Counted from the stretch's first letter, positions 44,218-53,563 are shown. The stretch: DNA of 54,396 bases from Nostoc sp. FACHB-110 (GCF_014697425.1 NZ_JACJRU010000050.1:1-54396); one strand, 5' to 3'. Program-made: numbers and translations. The notes: generated by a model not told the origin, from the letters alone.

Positions 44218-45402
44218 ATGCAGCTTCAAGAAGTTACGCAAGTATTAAGGCAACCTAGTATTAACTGGTTAGCAATCTTTCTGCCCATAAGTTTAGTGAT
44301 AGCGTACCTGCCAGGATTTCACAATGAGATATTCCTGTTTTTTACTTCTTGCTTGGCGATGGTCGTTGTTGCCTACTGGCTTGGCAATGCCACAGAACAA
44401 TTAGCAGACAAAGTTGGTTCCACATGGGGTGGAATGATGAATGCTGCTTTTAGTAACTTACCTGAACTCATTTTTGGTTTAATAGCCGTAGCTAAAGGGT
44501 TAGGGCCACTAGCAAAAGCTGCCTGGACAGGTGCAATTATCAGCAATATGTTAGTTGCTGTTGGTGCAGCCATTATGGTTGGTGGCTACCGCTTTGGTAC
44601 GGTGACATTTCCCCTAGATAGAGCCAAAGATGCCGCCGCAGGATTAATGATTGCGGCGGTGGCAATTCTCATGCCGTCAATCTATGCCCATGCAGTTGAT
44701 TTTTCTAGCGAGAGTATAACTGCTGCTGATGTCATCAAGAATGTCTCTGTTTGGTTATCTGTATTTTTGCTCATGGCTTATGGTGGGAGCATAATTTATA
44801 CCCTGGCTAGATTTAGATATTCTGAACCAGCACTACAAGCCAAGAATCTCGCTGAAGCTTTTGTCCATTCCGAGTCAGCACTACAAGCCAAGAATCTCAC
44901 GGACGTTTTTGTGCCAGAAGCAGAAAGTGTAGAAATGTCTTGGGGTGTACCCTTTTCTATTGGCGTACTTGCTGCTTCTAGTGTCTTGATGGCTTTTTTA
45001 TCTGATTTTGTTTCTGATTGCGTAGATTCTGTGACTGCTGGACTGGGATGGACTGAGATGTTTGTGGGGGCGATTGTCATTGGCATTATTGGCAATGTGG
45101 GCGCGATTATGAGTGCTGTTTTAGTCGCCTACAAAAATAAGTTGGATCTTAGTTTTGAGATTGGCATGAATGCTGCTTCTCAAGTTGCATTGCTAGTAAT
45201 TCCCACTTTAATCGTCGCTTCTTTTTTGGTGGGTCATCCTGTTGATTTTCTTTTCTCGCCTCCACAAATTGCTGCACTTATCGGTAGCGTTTTAATCATG
45301 ACGCAAGTTTCTCAGGATGGGCGATGTAATTGGTTAAATGGACTGCAAATGCTGATTTTCTTTGGCGTTATTAGTGTCTTGTTCTTTTATGATCCGACTT
45401 GA
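44218..45402 (+). CDS. Divergent CaCA-type exchanger (3 of 3)
   Basis: 394 aa from the ATG at 44218 (an in-frame TTG lies 15 bp upstream). The fold and first alpha repeat are recognisable, but GNATEMI reads SNLPELI (Glu kept), and in the second repeat GAAVEII is replaced by GNVGAIM, with Ala where the second essential Glu should be. Transport may differ in ion or coupling, or be lost. The cytoplasmic loop holds a 16-residue tandem duplication (ALQAKNLAEAFV / ALQAKNLTDVFV, DNA period 48 bp from 44821). It follows a normal exchanger, so a heteromeric or regulatory partner role is conceivable. Confidence 0.88.
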   Translation: MQLQEVTQVLRQPSINWLAIFLPISLVIAYLPGFHNEIFLFFTSCLAMVVVAYWLGNATEQLADKVGSTWGGMMNAAFSNLPELIFGLIAVAKGLGPLAKAAWTGAIISNMLVAVGAAIMVGGYRFGTVTFPLDRAKDAAAGLMIAAVAILMPSIYAHAVDFSSESITAADVIKNVSVWLSVFLLMAYGGSIIYTLARFRYSEPALQAKNLAEAFVHSESALQAKNLTDVFVPEAESVEMSWGVPFSIGVLAASSVLMAFLSDFVSDCVDSVTAGLGWTEMFVGAIVIGIIGNVGAIMSAVLVAYKNKLDLSFEIGMNAASQVALLVIPTLIVASFLVGHPVDFLFSPPQIAALIGSVLIMTQVSQDGRCNWLNGLQMLIFFGVISVLFFYDPT

Positions 45403-45445
45403 GGGGGCAGCTGACAGGTGTAGGTGTTTTACGTTATGACCCAAA

Positions 45446-45556
45446 AACCTTGATTTAGGGTGTAGGGGTGTAAGGGTTTGAGGGGGGATGGAACTCTGAT
45501 TAAATGGTGATTTTGAGAGTTGCTACTCATCACTGGGTTAAAAACCTACACTGGTG
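45446..45556 (-). repeat. Dispersed repeat, copy 2 (inverse of 20271-20375)
   Basis: Reverse complement of 20271-20375 with about 85% identity by eye; includes TTGATTTAGGGTGTAGGGGT and TCACTGGGTTAAAAACCTAC. Confidence 0.85.
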
Positions 45557-45615
45557 AACTACCCCCTACCCTCAACACCCTACCCAAACTAGGTTTCACG
45601 TTTTCTTAGTGACAT

Positions 45616-45659
45616 TCGACTCTTGACAACTAACAACTGACAACTAACAACTGACAACA
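45616..45659. repeat. Heptamer tandem repeat directly before a start codon
   Basis: About six units of TGACAAC/TAACAAC end 3 bp before the ATG at 45663, filling the place of a ribosome-binding site. Confidence 0.85.
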
Positions 45660-45662
45660 AAA

Positions 45663-46082
45663 ATGGCTACTAGAGATTTTGAATTAGGGAGTATGGACGG
45701 TTTGCCAGAGTTTAGAGTTGTGATGGACGGTAATGGCTTTTTACTAACGCCAGTACTTGAAACCAGGAAAACAACTCTCAAAGCTTTTGTGAGTATTGAA
45801 CGGTCTGACAATATTAATGAGGAAACTTGGAAGGCTTTTGGACAATGCATCATGATTGCAGCAGCCGGAGCGGCATTTGCCGGCTTCACTCCAGGAGGTA
45901 TAGCAGCTATGCCTATATTTATGCACACGTTTGGTACTTGTGCCACTTCTAAAGGATTGGAACTGGCAGCTAGTCAAATTCGCTTCCGAACTGAAACTTT
46001 CTACGGTGAATGGGAACGTTTTACATTTGGGGAAACTGCCAATCAGAATCTCAATAAACCGAAGCTTCAGCCAAAATGCTAA
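45663..46082 (+). CDS. Unknown protein with glycine-rich hydrophobic middle (139 aa)
   Basis: 139 aa. The first 60 residues look beta-rich and soluble; residues about 64-95 are hydrophobic and rich in Gly/Ala (MIAAAGAAFAGFTPGGIAAM), compatible with a tight helical hairpin or membrane insertion. The C-terminus (IRFRTETFYGEWERFTFGE) is charged and aromatic. No family recognised. There is no classical Shine-Dalgarno site because a tandem repeat lies there. It sits between an exchanger and a Ca2+-type ATPase. Confidence 0.6.
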   Translation: MATRDFELGSMDGLPEFRVVMDGNGFLLTPVLETRKTTLKAFVSIERSDNINEETWKAFGQCIMIAAAGAAFAGFTPGGIAAMPIFMHTFGTCATSKGLELAASQIRFRTETFYGEWERFTFGETANQNLNKPKLQPKC

Positions 46083-46614
46083 GAGTGGTAAACAAGAAAC
46101 GCATCATTTTTGTTCTAGGTAAGTCCGATATCTGTACTAGAGGAATCTGGTTTGATTTCTGAATCTAGTTGTGTAAGTAGGGAGTAGGAAAGAAGATTAA
46201 TCTGGGTGTAAGCTGTTAATCGTTTAATTTTCACATTGAGACCGCAGGGGAGCAGGGGGCAGGGAGCAAGGGAGAGGGTTTGCAGCTTTTACTACCATGA
46301 ATATGGTGCAATTTAAATGACGACTAGCTTTCTGATTTTTTTCATAAATCAAATACTAGTCCTATATTAGGTTTCCCACCTGGCTCCTTGTGGGCGAGGT
46401 TGTAATTAAAACTCAGGATAATTGTAGTCAACCCTTGTTTTGGCTCCTGTCTTCTGTATCCTACTTTCTGCCTTCATTTTTACATTTATTTATCTTTACA
46501 TTGTCTTATTGACTCAATAAAGATTGTAATATCTAATAGTACCGATAAACGCATTCATAGCATTTAATCATAATGCTATGTGAGTTCAAGTTTTTGATTT
46601 AAAAGAGAATATCT
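46083..46614. other. Intergenic region with dispersed element
   Basis: No gene seen. G-rich AGCAGGGGGCAGGGAGC (46251-46267) and TGATTTTTTTCATAAATCAA (46333-46352) match, in inverse, parts of the element at 33557-33825. The ATPase promoter should lie in 46400-46600. Confidence 0.55.
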
Positions 46615-49452
46615 ATGACTTCTACTACGTCAGACTCTGGGTTCACTCAACCAGATGAAACGTCTGCATGGCATACTTTAGAAGTTGTTAAAGCTCTCAG
46701 GCGATTAGGAAGCGATCGCACATTTGGTTTAACGACCTCAAAAGTGACAGAATATCTCAGACGTTATGGTGCAAACGAGCTAACAGAAAGTGGAACCCGC
46801 TCCCCCGCAGAGATCCTTTGGGATCAATTCAAAAACATTATGTTGTTGATGTTAATTGCTGTGGCAATTATCTCTGCTGTTTTAGATGTGCGGGAAGCTT
46901 TAACTAAAGGAACATTTGTCTTTCCTAAAGATGCCGTCGCCATTTTTGTAGTCGTGATTTTGAATGGTGTGTTGGGCTACATCCAAGAAAGTGGGGCAGA
47001 AAAAGCTCTCGCAGCTTTGAAAAATTTGGCATCTTCTAAGGTAAGGGTAATTCGAGATGGCAAAACCTTAGAGGTGGAGTCTAAAGAATTAGTCCCCGGA
47101 GATGTCATGTTACTGGAAGCCGGTGTGAAGGTTCCGGCTGATGGGCGATTGTTGGAGGCGGTGAACTTACAAGTACGAGAATCTGCTTTAACAGGAGAAG
47201 CTCATGCAGTTAACAAGCAAGCTGAAGTACAATTACCAGAAGATGCACCATTAGGCGATCGCATCAATCTAGTTTTTTCCGGTACGGAGGTAGTGCAAGG
47301 ACGAGCAACAGTGCTAGTCACAAGCACTGGAATGCAGACAGAATTAGGAAAAATTGCCAGTGCTTTACAGTCAGTTGAATCGGAACCTACGCCACTCCAA
47401 AAACGTATGACCCAACTAGGCAATGTCCTAGTCACAGGTGCATTAGTGCTAGTGGTGATTGTCATTGCTGGTGGTACTTTATTCAATCCGAGCTTATTTG
47501 AGGAACTAGTCAAAGTATCTCTAAGTATGGCAGTAGCGGTAGTACCAGAAGGCTTACCTGCAGTAATTACAGTGACGCTGGCACTAGGAACCCAGCGCAT
47601 GGTAAAGCGGAATGCACTGATTCGCAAACTCCCAGCAGTAGAAACCCTTGGTTCTGTTACCACCATTTGTTCTGATAAGACTGGAACTTTGACTCAAAAC
47701 AAAATGGTAGTCCAAGCTGTTTGCACAGCCAGCAATACAGCCCGTGTGAGTGGAGATGGTTATACTCCTATGGGTGAATTTCAATGGCAAGATAAAACCC
47801 ATCTTTCCCAAGCTCACCCAGAACTGCAAGGCTTATTACTAGCTTGCGTACTATGTAATGATGCCATCTTACAAAAAGAAAATGGTGAATGGTCAATTTT
47901 AGGCGACCCCACAGAAGGTGCATTGTTGTCATTGGCTGGTAAAGGTTCTTTCCGTAAAGACGAGCAAGATAATCGCTTTGCCCGGGTAGCGGAGTTTCCC
48001 TTCTCATCAGAACGCAAACGGATGAGCGTCATGGTAGAAGCAGAAGGATCTGGTGCAGGTATTAGTGCTTTCCATTTGCACACAACTCCTTATCTGATGT
48101 TTACTAAAGGCTCTCCTGAATTGACCTTAGAACGATGCACTCACATTCAAATTGGTAATGATGTTAAGCCACTAACAGCAGAACAACGAAGCCGGATTTT
48201 AGAGCAAAATAACGAGATGGCAATGCGAGGGCTAAGGGTTCTCGGCTTTGCTAACAAACTCTTAACTGAACTACCACCAGAAGGTTCTGAAGATGTTTCT
48301 GAAAACACTCTGATCTGGCTAGGATTGGTGGGTATGTTAGATGCTCCTCGTCCAGAAGTGCGGGATGCAGTTGCTCGTTGTCGGACGGCGGGGATTCGTC
48401 CGGTGATGATTACAGGCGACCACCAACTAACAGCAAAAGCCATCGCTGAAGACTTAGGTATTGCCAGTCCTAAAGATGAAGTCCTCACCGGGCGAGAACT
48501 CGAAAAATTAAGTATGGCAGAACTGGAAAAACATGTAGACCGGGTTAGCGTCTACGCCCGCGTCTCTCCAGAACACAAATTAAAAATTGTGCAGGCACTA
48601 CAACACCAAGGCCATGTTGTAGCGATGACTGGCGATGGGGTTAATGATGCTCCAGCCCTCAAGCAAGCAGACATTGGTGTAGCAATGGGTATTACCGGCA
48701 CTGATGTCAGTAAAGAAGCTAGTGACATGGTGCTATTAGATGATAACTTTTCTACCATAGTGGCAGCAGCAGAAGAAGGACGTGTCGTATATATCAACAT
48801 CCGTCGTTTTATTCGTTACATTCTCGGTAGTAATATCGGCGAAGTACTGACTATTGCAGCCGCACCTCTGATGGGTTTAGGTGGTGTACCCCTATCACCC
48901 TTACAAATCCTTTGGATGAACCTTGTTACAGATGGAGTGCCTGCCCTAGCCCTAGCTGTGGAACCAGGTAGACCAATTGTGATGCAGCAACCTCCCAAAA
49001 ATCCCAAAGAAAACATTTTTGCCCGTGGATTGGGTGCATACATGATCCGAATAGGCATTGTGTTGGCAATCATTACTATCGCTATGATGTCTTGGGCTTA
49101 TGGATACACTCAGACATACACAGCAGGCGGTACTCTTGATCCAGAGCGTTGGAAAACAATGGTCTTTACTACTCTGTGTTTGTCACAGATGGGACACGCT
49201 TTAGCAATTCGCTCTAATACCCGTCTGTTTATGGAGATTAATCCCTTCTCTAATCCCTATATTCTGGCATCGGTAATATTGACATCAATACTCCAACTAC
49301 TCTTGATTTACGTTGAACCATTACGTAACTTCTTCAGCACTCACTACCTTACCTTCATAGAATTGATGATTTGTATTGGTTTTAGTGCGCTCACCTTTGT
49401 GTGGATTGAACTAGAAAAGTTGTTTATCCGTTGGCAGAGAAAAACTCAGTAG
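46615..49452 (+). CDS. P2-type Ca2+-transporting ATPase (PacL-like)
   Basis: 945 aa. All P2 marks are intact: actuator TGEA in place of TGES, PEGLP in TM4, DKTGTLT (Asp354), hinge GDGVNDAPAL, and TM6 NLVTDGVPALAL with the Asn, Thr and Asp of the Ca2+ site. It most likely exports Ca2+ at the cost of ATP. Small oddity: TGES reads TGEA, as in some bacterial pumps. It lacks the ion-site change of the paralogue at 14053, so the two probably move different ions. It has a weak AGAGA ribosome-binding site. The AarF-like gene follows after 464 bp. Confidence 0.94.
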   Translation: MTSTTSDSGFTQPDETSAWHTLEVVKALRRLGSDRTFGLTTSKVTEYLRRYGANELTESGTRSPAEILWDQFKNIMLLMLIAVAIISAVLDVREALTKGTFVFPKDAVAIFVVVILNGVLGYIQESGAEKALAALKNLASSKVRVIRDGKTLEVESKELVPGDVMLLEAGVKVPADGRLLEAVNLQVRESALTGEAHAVNKQAEVQLPEDAPLGDRINLVFSGTEVVQGRATVLVTSTGMQTELGKIASALQSVESEPTPLQKRMTQLGNVLVTGALVLVVIVIAGGTLFNPSLFEELVKVSLSMAVAVVPEGLPAVITVTLALGTQRMVKRNALIRKLPAVETLGSVTTICSDKTGTLTQNKMVVQAVCTASNTARVSGDGYTPMGEFQWQDKTHLSQAHPELQGLLLACVLCNDAILQKENGEWSILGDPTEGALLSLAGKGSFRKDEQDNRFARVAEFPFSSERKRMSVMVEAEGSGAGISAFHLHTTPYLMFTKGSPELTLERCTHIQIGNDVKPLTAEQRSRILEQNNEMAMRGLRVLGFANKLLTELPPEGSEDVSENTLIWLGLVGMLDAPRPEVRDAVARCRTAGIRPVMITGDHQLTAKAIAEDLGIASPKDEVLTGRELEKLSMAELEKHVDRVSVYARVSPEHKLKIVQALQHQGHVVAMTGDGVNDAPALKQADIGVAMGITGTDVSKEASDMVLLDDNFSTIVAAAEEGRVVYINIRRFIRYILGSNIGEVLTIAAAPLMGLGGVPLSPLQILWMNLVTDGVPALALAVEPGRPIVMQQPPKNPKENIFARGLGAYMIRIGIVLAIITIAMMSWAYGYTQTYTAGGTLDPERWKTMVFTTLCLSQMGHALAIRSNTRLFMEINPFSNPYILASVILTSILQLLLIYVEPLRNFFSTHYLTFIELMICIGFSALTFVWIELEKLFIRWQRKTQ

Positions 49453-49916
49453 TAGAGGACTATTTGTAAACCGAGAAATTTATGCCAAATTGGGCAGACA
49501 AAGGAATAAAAATCTTTTTTATATCCTATTTTCCGAAAAAAATGCCCAATTAGGCACAAAAAAATAATTCGTCATTAATGAAATGTGAGTAGGAATAATG
49601 AGTAGTTAAGTCTCAATTATTTTTTTAAAAAAGCTACTATTTATGATTTAGAATGAATGCCTAACTATAGAGCGATCGCAAAATAATATAGCGTTTTCTA
49701 GTCTGCTGAAGTACAAATCTCTGCGTACCTCTGCGCTTAACTCTGTGACCCTCTGCGTTTCAAAATATTACCTGTACCTCACTTAACTGGGAATCGCTAT
49801 AATGCATAATATTTATATTAAATTTTATCTATAAATTATATAAATTTTCGCTGTGCTTGAGCGTGAAAATAAAAATTGTTATTTTCCAATATTCGTGCAG
49901 GAAGTCCACTGAAAAA
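49453..49916. other. Intergenic region with repeats
   Basis: An imperfect inverted repeat GCCAAATTGGGCA/TGCCCAATTAGGC (49484-49555, followed by an A-rich run) may act as terminator. A dispersed repeat with CTCTGCGTACCTCTGCGCTT lies at about 49720-49765. Confidence 0.55.
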
Positions 49917-51797
49917 ATGAGTAAAGTCACAATTCCATTAGAGAAACCACTCCATTATGACCCAGAAGCGATCGCTCAAAAATACCGCGATCAAAAAATG
50001 CAAGTTTTCAAACGATGGTGGCAAATTTCACTTCCCATAGTTAGCTTTACTATCAAATGGTGGTGGAACCGCAAAACAGGACAGTCTAGCCGAAAGCAGC
50101 AACGCGAAGCCGTACAATTGCGAGAAATCCTCACTAGTCTTGGCTCTGCTTATATTAAAATTGGTCAAGCCCTGTCTACTCGCTCTGATTTACTGCCTTC
50201 AGTTTATATAGATGAACTTGCTCAACTGCAAGATCAGTTGCCTAGTTTTTCTAATGAACTAGCATACAAATTTATTCAAGAAGAATTGGGGAAAACTCCA
50301 GACAAAATTTATGCAGAATTATCTCCTCAACCAATTGCCGCCGCTTCTTTAGGACAAGTCTATCAAGGTCGATTACCAACGGGAGAGTTAGTTGCTGTTA
50401 AAGTCCAAAGACCTGATTTAGCAGAAAAAATTGCTTTAGATATATATATATTGCGAAGTCTGGCTGCTTTTTTCCAAAAGCGATATCAACGAATTCGGAC
50501 TAATTTAGTTGCCATCTTAGATGAATTTGCTACTCATCTATTTGAAGAGATGGATTACATTCAAGAAGGAAAAAATGCAGAACACTTTGCTAATCTTTAT
50601 GGTGAGTTGACTGATATTTATGTGCCTAAAATTTACTGGCAATATACTAATCGTCGCGTTTTGACGATGGAATGGATAAAAGGAACTAAATTAACTAACC
50701 CAGCCGAAATTCAGTCTCAAGGAATTGATGCTCGTTCCATAATTGAAGTTGGAGTACAGTGTACTCTCAGACAACTGCTAGAACATGGTTTTTTTCATGC
50801 CGATCCTCATCCAGGTAATTTGCTGGCAATGGAAAATGGCAAGCTAGCTTATTTAGACTTTGGGATGATGAGCGAAATTAAGCCTGATCAAAGGTATGCT
50901 TTAATTAACGCTGTCGTTCACATTGTCAATCGAGATTTTTCAGCACTGGTACAAGACTATATAGAATTGGAGTTTTTACCTGTTGATGCAGACATAACTC
51001 CCATCAGTACTGCATTGACAAAGCTGTTTAATGATGCGCTAACATCTAGCGTTGCTCAATTCAACTTTCAGGTAATTATTCAACAGCTTTCAGAGTTGAT
51101 GTACCAATATTCCTTTCAAGTGCCAGCGTACTATGCATTAATTATTCGTTCATTGGTAGCATTAGAGGGAATTGCAATTAGTATAGACCCAGACTTTAAG
51201 GTTTTAGTTTCTGCATACCCTTACGTTCTCAAACGCCTTTTAACTGACCCAGCCCCACAATTACAACCAACTTTTAATAATCTACTCTTTAAAAATGGTA
51301 GTTTTCGCTGGAATCGTCTAGAAACAATATTAATAAACTTTAGTAATACTAAAGATTTTCACTTTGGTAGAACATTAGAACAGGGTGTTAGTTATTTACT
51401 ATCAGATCAAGGGAAGTTTGTTCGCATCCGTCTAGCGGATGAGTTACTCAAAATCTTAGATGCTTTTGGTGAAACCTTGCTATCTACAACACCAGTTATT
51501 TTTGGGATGCGGATGAATTATCATCACCAAAATTTAGTAGTAAATATTGATCTAGAGATGCTGGAATACCTCAAACGTATTTGGATACTCTTGCAGAAAT
51601 TACCAGGATTTGACTCCGTACAAATAGCACAAGCAGCTGCCCAAGTTTTGATGATACCCGTTACTCATGAAACTGGCCCATATATTGTTAAGCAAGTTAT
51701 ACAAAGAAGTATAAAGCGACTTAGGGACTTCCCAGTAAAAAAAATACCAGACTATAAGAATAAGAATCACTCTGAAGGTAACAACGCAATTGTCTAA
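49917..51797 (+). CDS. AarF/UbiB (ABC1/ADCK) atypical kinase
   Basis: 626 aa from ATG at 49917; a TTG 60 bp upstream is in frame but weaker. It shows the family motifs in order: KIGQALSTRSDLLP (KxGQ), AAASLGQVYQG (Ala-rich loop), VAVKVQRPDL (the VAVK lysine), HADPHPGNLL (catalytic region) and LDFGMMSEI (DFG). Such proteins bind ATP and support quinone and prenyl-lipid metabolism at membranes; in cyanobacteria and plastids, plastoquinone and tocopherol pools. The C-terminal 250 residues are family-typical. There is no obvious tie to the cation genes. A very stable hairpin follows. Confidence 0.93.
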   Translation: MSKVTIPLEKPLHYDPEAIAQKYRDQKMQVFKRWWQISLPIVSFTIKWWWNRKTGQSSRKQQREAVQLREILTSLGSAYIKIGQALSTRSDLLPSVYIDELAQLQDQLPSFSNELAYKFIQEELGKTPDKIYAELSPQPIAAASLGQVYQGRLPTGELVAVKVQRPDLAEKIALDIYILRSLAAFFQKRYQRIRTNLVAILDEFATHLFEEMDYIQEGKNAEHFANLYGELTDIYVPKIYWQYTNRRVLTMEWIKGTKLTNPAEIQSQGIDARSIIEVGVQCTLRQLLEHGFFHADPHPGNLLAMENGKLAYLDFGMMSEIKPDQRYALINAVVHIVNRDFSALVQDYIELEFLPVDADITPISTALTKLFNDALTSSVAQFNFQVIIQQLSELMYQYSFQVPAYYALIIRSLVALEGIAISIDPDFKVLVSAYPYVLKRLLTDPAPQLQPTFNNLLFKNGSFRWNRLETILINFSNTKDFHFGRTLEQGVSYLLSDQGKFVRIRLADELLKILDAFGETLLSTTPVIFGMRMNYHHQNLVVNIDLEMLEYLKRIWILLQKLPGFDSVQIAQAAAQVLMIPVTHETGPYIVKQVIQRSIKRLRDFPVKKIPDYKNKNHSEGNNAIV

Positions 51798-51916
51798 AGT
51801 TGTGCTTGAAAACGCTGGCTTGCTGCTCCTTTGAGTTGCTTTACTGTTTCTAGTTAATTCGAGCAATACTTTTATCCACCCACAAATTTCCCTCCAAATT
51901 GAATTGATTATGAATG

Positions 51917-51957
51917 GGGGTAAAGAGGAACCGCCGCAGGCGGTTCCTCTTTACCCC
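51917..51957. terminator. Perfect 19-bp hairpin
   Basis: GGGGTAAAGAGGAACCGCC and its exact complement are separated by only 3 nt (GCA). It lies 120 bp after the AarF-like stop. There is no T-run, so it may be a repeat element acting as terminator. Confidence 0.65.
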
Positions 51958-52046
51958 TTCCGAATGATTATAATTATTGCAATTGGTGATTTTATTCCTT
52001 GGAAGTTCCTACATCTGGCATAATTGACTAAAATATAGAGATTTTT

Positions 52047-53267
52047 ATGGTAAATACTATTCAAAAATTATCAGATAGTACAACGACTTATCGCAAATTA
52101 CAAATCAACTATACCCGCAATAAGCAAAAAGACCATACTGCTTTAATGGATGAAGCAACTGCAAACTTTCGCTATGAAGATTGCCAAAACGAATATTGGA
52201 ATCCAGAAGAATTTTCACTATTATATGGTACACCTTTATGGGAACAGTCTAGCAAACATCAGCGAATAGTTTTAAATCAGCTTTATTGGGTAGCTTACTA
52301 CTCTCAGATTGTTTCTGCTGAAATTGCCACTATTTATTTCAATCAAACTAGTGCAGCCGGACTTTATGCTCAAGAAGACTTCCGCTTAATCTGCGATACT
52401 TTAGATTTAGAATCTGCTCAAGAAAGATCACATATCAATACTTTTCGCGTCATTGCTAAACAAGTTGAGCAAACCTTATTTGGGGAACCTATATTTACCT
52501 ACCCAATGCGCGGCCCGTTTACCGAAACAATGGTTTATGCTGATACCAATGCTTTAAAAACTTGGTGGAAGAAGATTCAATTGCAATATTTTGGGTTGAT
52601 TTCTGCGAATAATACATTTTTAGCTTGTCAGTATTTTACAGTCCGGGGTGTTAGGACACTAAATGGTAAATTAGTACAGCACAAACTCAGTAATTATTAT
52701 CAAAAACATCCTCAATCTGAATCTGCACCAATTCCAGCGAAGATATCTTACTATCACTTTTTAGATGAAAGTTTTCACTTCAATAGTTCAACAATAATAT
52801 CTCATGATGTGATAACTTGTTTGCCTAAAGCAACAGCATTTGAGAGACTAGTTGCTAATTTAGGTTTGTTGGGTTGTCAACGTGATCATTTTCATTTTTC
52901 GGCGGCGATTAATGGGATTTTTTGGTATGACCCGGCGTTGTATAACAAGATTTATTATGTGTTGCGATCGCCCATCTTCAATATGAGCGATACTGATGCT
53001 AAAGAAATGATGCGTCGTTGTTTTACGGAAGAGTCGGAAGGATTACACCGCAGTTTTGCCACTCATCAAGAAGCGATGCAATCTTATAAAGTGTATGTAG
53101 AAAAACTTGATTATCTTTGGCAGCAAAATCGAGAAATGTCTGTGATGGGTGGTAATTCGATTGCTCGATATTTGGCGACTCAGAGAAATGCTTTTTGGAG
53201 ATTTGAGAAGGATGTGTCTCACGCAGAGACGCAAAGACGCAAAGAGGAATTGAAGAGTTTGGTTTAA
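52047..53267 (+). CDS. AurF-like di-iron oxygenase
   Basis: 406 aa. Residues suited to a carboxylate-bridged di-iron centre appear in the order of AurF (p-aminobenzoate N-oxygenase family): Glu92 in SAEIATIYF, Glu126-x2-His129 in QERSHI, and His237-x3-Glu241-x2-His244 in HFLDESFH. The substrate is unknown; N-oxygenation or another O2-dependent step is likely. A 2Fe-2S ferredoxin gene follows 5 bp downstream as probable electron donor. The last 15 residues (HAETQRRKEELKSLV) come from a dispersed CGCAGAGACGCAAAGACGC repeat that runs into the gene, so the native end was probably different. Confidence 0.82.
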   Translation: MVNTIQKLSDSTTTYRKLQINYTRNKQKDHTALMDEATANFRYEDCQNEYWNPEEFSLLYGTPLWEQSSKHQRIVLNQLYWVAYYSQIVSAEIATIYFNQTSAAGLYAQEDFRLICDTLDLESAQERSHINTFRVIAKQVEQTLFGEPIFTYPMRGPFTETMVYADTNALKTWWKKIQLQYFGLISANNTFLACQYFTVRGVRTLNGKLVQHKLSNYYQKHPQSESAPIPAKISYYHFLDESFHFNSSTIISHDVITCLPKATAFERLVANLGLLGCQRDHFHFSAAINGIFWYDPALYNKIYYVLRSPIFNMSDTDAKEMMRRCFTEESEGLHRSFATHQEAMQSYKVYVEKLDYLWQQNREMSVMGGNSIARYLATQRNAFWRFEKDVSHAETQRRKEELKSLV

Positions 53268-53272
53268 ATATT

Positions 53273-53563
53273 ATGTCTAATTTATGTACTGTTTCTTTTC
53301 CGGGAACTGATTATCCACCTATTAACTTACCAGCACATAAAAATCTGTCTGAACATCTCACAATTCAGAATTCACCTGTATTATTTGGTTGTCGGACTGG
53401 TATTTGCGGAACTTGCCTAGTTGAGGTTATTGGTGAAATTCCTCCGCCTGAGTTAGATGAACAGGAAATATTAGATACACTAGTACCCAACATTTCTAAT
53501 GCTCGATTAGCTTGTCAGCTTGACCTTATAACTAATATTCAAATTCGCAAAATAGAAATCTAA
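53273..53563 (+). CDS. Plant-type 2Fe-2S ferredoxin
   Basis: 96 aa. Cysteines 40, 45, 48 and 81 form C-x4-C-x2-C...C (FGCRTGICGTC), the [2Fe-2S] pattern of plant-type ferredoxins. It lies 5 bp after the AurF-like oxygenase and is surely co-translated, so it most likely feeds electrons to that enzyme rather than serving photosynthesis. The sequence (ELDEQEILDTLVPN before the last Cys) resembles ferredoxins of oxygenase systems. Confidence 0.94.
   Translation: MSNLCTVSFPGTDYPPINLPAHKNLSEHLTIQNSPVLFGCRTGICGTCLVEVIGEIPPPELDEQEILDTLVPNISNARLACQLDLITNIQIRKIEI

Larger units (their letters stand above)
45403..45662. other. Intergenic region made of repeats
   Basis: Holds the second copy of the dispersed repeat (45446-45556), a C-rich stretch with GGTTTCACGTTTTCTTAGTG similar to 26029-26054, and a heptamer tandem repeat just before the next start codon. 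Confidence 0.7.
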
